Assembly (NCBI GenBank): GCA_051530055.1
Contig: CM121343.1
Span: 6,758,001-6,822,000 of the forward strand
Direction: 5' to 3'
DNA: 64,000 nt
From: Neoechinorhynchus agilis
Lineage: Eukaryota > Acanthocephala
Shown in pieces: positions 59,216 through 64,000 of the stretch (within the stretch, counting starts at the first letter, position 1; every line of letters begins with the position of its first letter). Both the position numbers and the translations under genes were made by a program. The notes under the pieces were generated by a model. It had not been told where the DNA came from. It worked only from the letters and a program-made list of their open reading frames with translations, and did not search any database.

Positions 59216-59690
59216 AAAATTTTCTCTGTCTCCTTTTAGGAGACTTAAGTTCGCTCGGCACATACACAATCAGATCCAGAGTTAAATTGAACGGGAACGT
59301 GATTAGAAGAGACATAAAACTGGAGTATTATTTAAATTTCCTGTTTGACTTTTGATGCAAATAATGGTAGCTGTAAGGTGTGTAAAGATCATTTTAAATA
59401 TCTATGGTGAAAGGTGAGAAGAGCCGAATCGATTTAATCGAAAACTGGAGGAAAAGGAAGCCCGGAAAGCCGAGAAAACGATGGCTGAGGACCGACGTTT
59501 GAGAGAAACGGGGCGGAGGAGTACGTGAAGTCTTAATACTGCAAGTTTTTTTGCAACCCCGAGAAGGCGAAAGCATGAAGGAAGTTGCTGTTGCATGAAA
59601 ATTTTGATCGGGATTAGAAAAGGTTACAATTGCAATAAAACTTTTTTTATTGTTAATCACTTGAAATATCATCCTATAGTGTAAAAAAAT
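59216..59690. other. Spacer; no gene recognised
   Basis: A slightly less AT-rich stretch at 59400-59600 has overlapping - strand frames with no recognisable domain. Confidence 0.35.
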
Positions 59691-61830
59691 ATTTTTTTAT
59701 GAGTACTCGTTCAATATCGGTAAAAATAAATGGCGATAACATGTTATTTTTGAGAAAAGGTCAAAAAAAGATTCCAATCAATAATCCATCCTAAAATAAT
59801 TAGCTACTGTCACAACTGGATAAAAATAATTTTGTTTCAATTGATTGCATCTCTGCACATTTTCACCAATTTTTACATGAGTACTCGTTCAATATCGGTA
59901 AAAATAAATGGCGAAAACATGTTATTTTTGAGAAAAGGTCAAAAAAAGATTCCAATCAATAATCCATCCTTAAATAATTAGCTACTGTCACAACTGGATA
60001 AAAATAATTTTGTTTCAATTGATTGCATCTCTGCACATTTTCACCAATTTTTACATGAGTACTCGTTCAATATCGGTAAAAATAAATGGCGAAAACATGT
60101 TATTTTTGAGAAAAGGTCAAAAAAAGATTCCAATCAATAATCCATCCTTAAATAATTAGCTACTGTCACAACTGGATAAAAATAATTTTGTTTCAATTGA
60201 TTGCATCTCTGCACATTTTCACCAATTTTTACATGAGTACTCGTTCAATATCGGTAAAAATAAATGGCGAAAACATGTTATTTTTGAGAAAAGGTCAAAA
60301 AAAGATTCCAATCAATAATCCATCCTTAAATAATTAGCTACTGTCACAACTGGATAAAAATAATTTTGTTTCAATTGATTGCATCTCTGCACATTTTCAC
60401 CAATTTTTACATGAGTACTCGTTCAATATCGGTAAAAATAAATGGCGAAAACATGTTATTTTGAGAAAAGGTAAAAAAAGATTCCAATCAATAATCCATC
60501 CTTAAATAATTAGCTACTGTCACAACTGATAAAAATAATTTTGTTCAATTGATTGCATCTCTGCACATTTTCACCAATTTTTACATGAGTACTCGTTCAA
60601 TATCGGTAAAAATAAATGGCGAAAACATGTTATTTTTGAGAAAAGGTCAAAAAAAGATTCCAATCAATAATCCATCCTTAAATAATTAGCTACTGTCACA
60701 ACTGGATAAAAATAATTTTGTTTCAATTGATTGCATCTCTGCACATTTTCACCAATTTTTACATGAGTACTCGTTCAATATCGGTAAAAATAAATGGCGA
60801 AAACATGTTATTTTTGAGAAAAGGTCAAAAAAAGATTACAATCAATAATCCATCCTTAAATAATTAGCTACTGTCACAACTGGATAAAAATAATTTTGTT
60901 TCAATTGATTGCATCTCTGCACATTTTCACCAATTTTTACATGAGTACTCGTTCAATATCGGTAAAAATAAATGGCGAAAACATGTTATTTTTGAGAAAA
61001 GGTCAAAAAAAGATTCCAATCAATAATCCATCCTTAAATAATTAGCTACTGTCACAACTGGATAAAAATAATTTTGTTTCAATTGATTGCATCTCTGCAC
61101 ATTTTCACCAATTTTTACATGAGTACTCGTTCAATATCGGTAAAAATAAATGGCGAAAACATGTTATTTTTGAGAAAAGGTCAAAAAAAGATTCCAATCA
61201 ATAATCCATCCTTAAATAATTAGCTACTGTCACAACTGGATAAAAATAATTTTGTTTCAATTGATTGCATCTCTGCACATTTTCACCAATTTTTACATGA
61301 GTACTCGTTCAATATCGGTAAAAATAAATGGCGAAAACATGTTATTTTTGAGAAAAGGTCAAAAAAAGATTCCAATCAATAATCCATCCTTAAATAATTA
61401 GCTACTGTCACAACTGGATAAAAATAATTTTGTTTCAATTGATTGCATCTCTGCACATTTTCACCAATTTTTACATGAGTACTCGTTCAATATCGGTAAA
61501 AATAAATGGCGAAAACATGTTATTTTTGAGAAAAGGTCAAAAAAAGATTCCAATCAATAATCCATCCTAAAATAATTAGCTACTGTCACAACTGGATAAA
61601 AATAATTTTGTTTCAATTGATTGCATCTCTGCACATTTTCACCAATTTTTACATGAGTACTCGTTCAATATCGGTAAAAATAAATGGCGAAAACATGTTA
61701 TTTTTGAGAAAAGGTTAAAAAAAGATTCCAATCAATAATCCATCCTAAAATAATTAGCTACTGTCACATCTGGATAAAAATAATTTTGTTTCAATTGATT
61801 GCATTTCTGCACGTTTTCACCAATAAGTTC
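59691..61830. repeat. Satellite array, twelve 178-bp units
   Basis: GAGTACTCGTTCAATATCGG recurs at 59701, 59879, 60057, 60235, 60413, 60587, 60765, 60943, 61121, 61299, 61477 and 61655; all steps are 178 bp except one of 174 bp. Units are nearly identical, with variants such as CGATAAC/CGAAAAC only in the outer ones. Rich in short A and T tracts. The last unit fades into unique sequence at about 61830. Confidence 0.96.
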
Positions 61831-62089
61831 AGTTTGGAACCTCGTCGAGTTCATCATCAGTTTGTTGACGAGCTTCGAAACGTCTTTCAAGTCCTAAATA
61901 ACACCGAAAAAAAGGAGCTAAATATTTTGACAATTATTCATGTTTTCAAGGAGTTGTTCGGTTTGACTGCTATTTTTATGGAATTTTGTTAAGCAAATTA
62001 TTTTTTTTATCTCGATGAGGCAGGCGAACCCGCCAAGTTACAAAATTTTGCACTCTCAATCACTTACACTGTACAACATTGATGCATTG
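61831..62089. other. Short spacer right of the 178-bp array
   Basis: Unique sequence between the satellite and the 3' end of adhesion receptor B; a 68-codon + strand frame that starts in the last satellite unit is not supported. Confidence 0.35.
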
Positions 62090-64000
62090 TCAGACCCTCG
62101 AGAAATCATTAGCTGATCGATCTTTGATCGTTGTTAAGGTATGCCGATAAGATGATGGTGGGAATACATTCCACGGGGATCCTGAAACTGCATCCGCCTC
62201 ATTGTAAAGTGGATTAACATTGGCATCATGTAAGATCCCGTCGCCGCTATCTAGACATTCACCAGGTTCAATTAAAGTAGAATCCGCCGATAAAGTGGGT
62301 GCGATAGTACTTAGAAATCGTTCATTTCTAGATCCAGAATTAAGACCACGACTTCGGAATCGATCTTTTTTGAGGCCATTGCTGTTGCTGGCTAATCGAT
62401 TCACTCTTATTAAAGGTATTCCAAGGCAAACTAAGATGGCTGCTGTAGCTATAGCAAACATGTAAAGTAATATCTTCCATACGCTGGTTTTGCTGTTTCT
62501 TGAAGATAGCTCATACATGTATCCCGGTGGAGCGCGAGAAGTGCCGACACGAAAAGTTCGACGGAACTGAAACCCAGCCTTGTTTTGTATGATGACAGTA
62601 ACATCGTATAAAGACATTGGATCAAGATTTTTGATTGTATTCTGAGCTATGGATGATGTACTAGAGGATAAAGTCTTAACGTCACTCAATGCGATTCCGC
62701 GTGGATCCGTTTTGACGTATTCAAGGATAGCAGACGATATCACATCGCCACCACTGGAAACGATTTGCCAAGAAATCACACATGAATTATGGCTCTTGCA
62801 TTGGTAAAGTCTGTTGTTTTGAGTGCTTCCATTAAGCCTTTCAGTTGTTTCAACCACAATAGCATCGCCACTATTCAGTAAGCTGATGTTATTTGTACTT
62901 GAACCGAATTTGACCTCCTTGCTCTGCAAATATATCTCAACCAGTGGTACAGTCTTTGACAATGTTATAAACATGTTTTCCTTGATGGGACTTTCGCCTG
63001 CCTCTGTTCGAACCGATACTCCAAGGCGATAAAGTGTTTTAGCCTTTAGGTTTTTGATGGAGACCTCTACTATCGATTCACTTTGAGTCCCGTTGAGCGG
63101 TATTATTATATGATTCAGTGGATTCCTGAGTGACTCGTCGTGAGTTTTTACTTCTTTGTATCGAACCATCAGATCCTTAAAGGGCATTCCGCCCGTATCC
63201 ATAGGCAAGCGCACTTTGAATTTGATTCGGTCAATTGAAATGCTTGGATCGTGAGTGAAGTTGACCACTGATGGCAGTCTGGCTTCTTTTACAGTGATAA
63301 GTTGCCGATTATCAGCACTTAGAATATCACAGGAGAAAGTAACCTCACTATTCCCCATTTTTGTCTCAAAGGCGTTTATCTTCACAGTCATGACTGACTT
63401 GATATTACCGGGTGAATCAGATCGATCTCGGATTTTCAGCACCTCAAAATTTCGATAAGAACCTTCTTTTAACTTAGTTCCCAATTCGTCTCTCCAAGTG
63501 ACGGTAGGTAGTGGAAATCCTGTAAAGGCACACGAAATGTCGGTTTCTCTTCCATTTGTAGCATAGAAAAAAGTAGGAGAAGCCGGATTGAATCTTGGAA
63601 ATGAACGAACTAACAGGCTCCCAAATGCGGTAGCTTTTCCTGCCAAATTTAATGCTTCGCATGTGTACGTTCCGAATTCCTTAGGTGTTGGACGAGGGAA
63701 TATAAGTCGACTTCTTAAAGGAATTCTTGATTCGATTATCTTGATATTGCGTTCGTTGAAATTATAGGGATGTATAGGTACTTTATCTTGATCAAGCCAC
63801 TGAAAAGTGACATCCGCAGCGCCGCTTGGGTCGATTTCACATATCAACTCAGCTTGGGCAAGTGAGCTTCCCTCAGCCGATGCCGTCACTGTCTTGATAG
63901 GGAGGATCTTCGGTGGAACTAGGACATCCAGATCGTACATGGCTGTTCGTCCTATTATTTCCCGATCATTGTATGCTCTACATTGATAAAATCCACTGTC
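62090..64000 (-). CDS. NCAM/Fasciclin II-like adhesion receptor B (5' partial)
   Basis: Paralogue of receptor A in the same orientation. The frame is open to the right window edge, where it reads DSGFYQCRAYND, the end of an Ig domain, so 636 C-terminal residues are visible. Two further Ig domains (FGTYTCEALNLAGKATAFG; ISCAFTGFPLPTVTW), two FN3 domains (LKAKTLYRLGVSVRTEAG; LDPMSLYDVTVIIQNKAG), a transmembrane helix (ILLYMFAIATAAILVCLG) and a cytoplasmic tail with DANVNPLYN and SPWNVFPPS follow. Domain order matches receptor A from Ig3 onward in one long exon, as there. The tails share only the NPLY and PWNVFP blocks, suggesting binding sites for cytoplasmic partners. Confidence 0.92.
   Translation of the reverse strand, partial: DSGFYQCRAYNDREIIGRTAMYDLDVLVPPKILPIKTVTASAEGSSLAQAELICEIDPSGAADVTFQWLDQDKVPIHPYNFNERNIKIIESRIPLRSRLIFPRPTPKEFGTYTCEALNLAGKATAFGSLLVRSFPRFNPASPTFFYATNGRETDISCAFTGFPLPTVTWRDELGTKLKEGSYRNFEVLKIRDRSDSPGNIKSVMTVKINAFETKMGNSEVTFSCDILSADNRQLITVKEARLPSVVNFTHDPSISIDRIKFKVRLPMDTGGMPFKDLMVRYKEVKTHDESLRNPLNHIIIPLNGTQSESIVEVSIKNLKAKTLYRLGVSVRTEAGESPIKENMFITLSKTVPLVEIYLQSKEVKFGSSTNNISLLNSGDAIVVETTERLNGSTQNNRLYQCKSHNSCVISWQIVSSGGDVISSAILEYVKTDPRGIALSDVKTLSSSTSSIAQNTIKNLDPMSLYDVTVIIQNKAGFQFRRTFRVGTSRAPPGYMYELSSRNSKTSVWKILLYMFAIATAAILVCLGIPLIRVNRLASNSNGLKKDRFRSRGLNSGSRNERFLSTIAPTLSADSTLIEPGECLDSGDGILHDANVNPLYNEADAVSGSPWNVFPPSSYRHTLTTIKDRSANDFSRV

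Overview
The window is AT-rich DNA from an invertebrate metazoan. It encodes animal-type proteins: topoisomerase I, FAM135, an NCAM/Fasciclin II-type adhesion receptor pair, an ADAMTS-like protease, SURF6, a PQ-loop protein, a CDK-like kinase and a dual-specificity phosphatase. Introns that can be placed by reading phase are few and mostly very short (47, 53, 59, 71 and 106 bp, with a few near 290-350 bp). I cannot assign a phylum from the sequence alone.

Layout. 1-6090: a large unrecognised + strand protein rich in TQT/VQTD motifs, open at the left edge. 7000-14400: an old Ty3/gypsy-like element with a LINE inserted antisense into it, flanked by two copies of a repeat that carries an intact 223-aa reading frame; a third copy lies at 31.7-32.6 kb. 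15.7-18.0 kb: topoisomerase I (- strand). 18.4-21.2 kb: two adjacent satellite arrays (233 bp and about 198 bp units). 21.8-23.2 kb: a two-exon ADAMTS-like secreted protease. 23.4-24.2 kb: LINE scraps. 25.3-26.5 kb: SURF6, whose last placed exon is preceded by a tandem repeat that copies its own splice acceptor. 26.8-30.4 kb: a degenerate LINE with an internally triplicated segment. 33.6-34.9 kb: a PQ-loop membrane protein. 36.2-38.6 kb: foldback elements and a cluster of tRNA-derived SINEs, including a pair in inverted orientation. 39.3-42.3 kb: a 130/244-bp satellite. 42.5-44.5 kb: CDK-like kinase and dual-specificity phosphatase, tail to tail. 47.4-50.7 kb: FAM135 lipase-like protein. 51.6-54.8 kb and 62.1-64.0 kb: two tandem paralogues of an Ig/FN3 cell-adhesion receptor, separated by 7 kb that is mostly satellite and hairpin DNA (three arrays).

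The host genes do not form an obvious pathway. Two themes stand out: small, dense genes set between very young tandem arrays, and a repeat landscape dominated by hairpin-forming elements, some of which appear to have seeded satellites. The most unusual signals are a SINE module that carries every strand of a hammerhead-ribozyme core in a non-standard order, the three near-identical 223-aa ORF repeats, splice-acceptor-like sequences that abut start codons in four genes, and a kinase intron with non-canonical ends.
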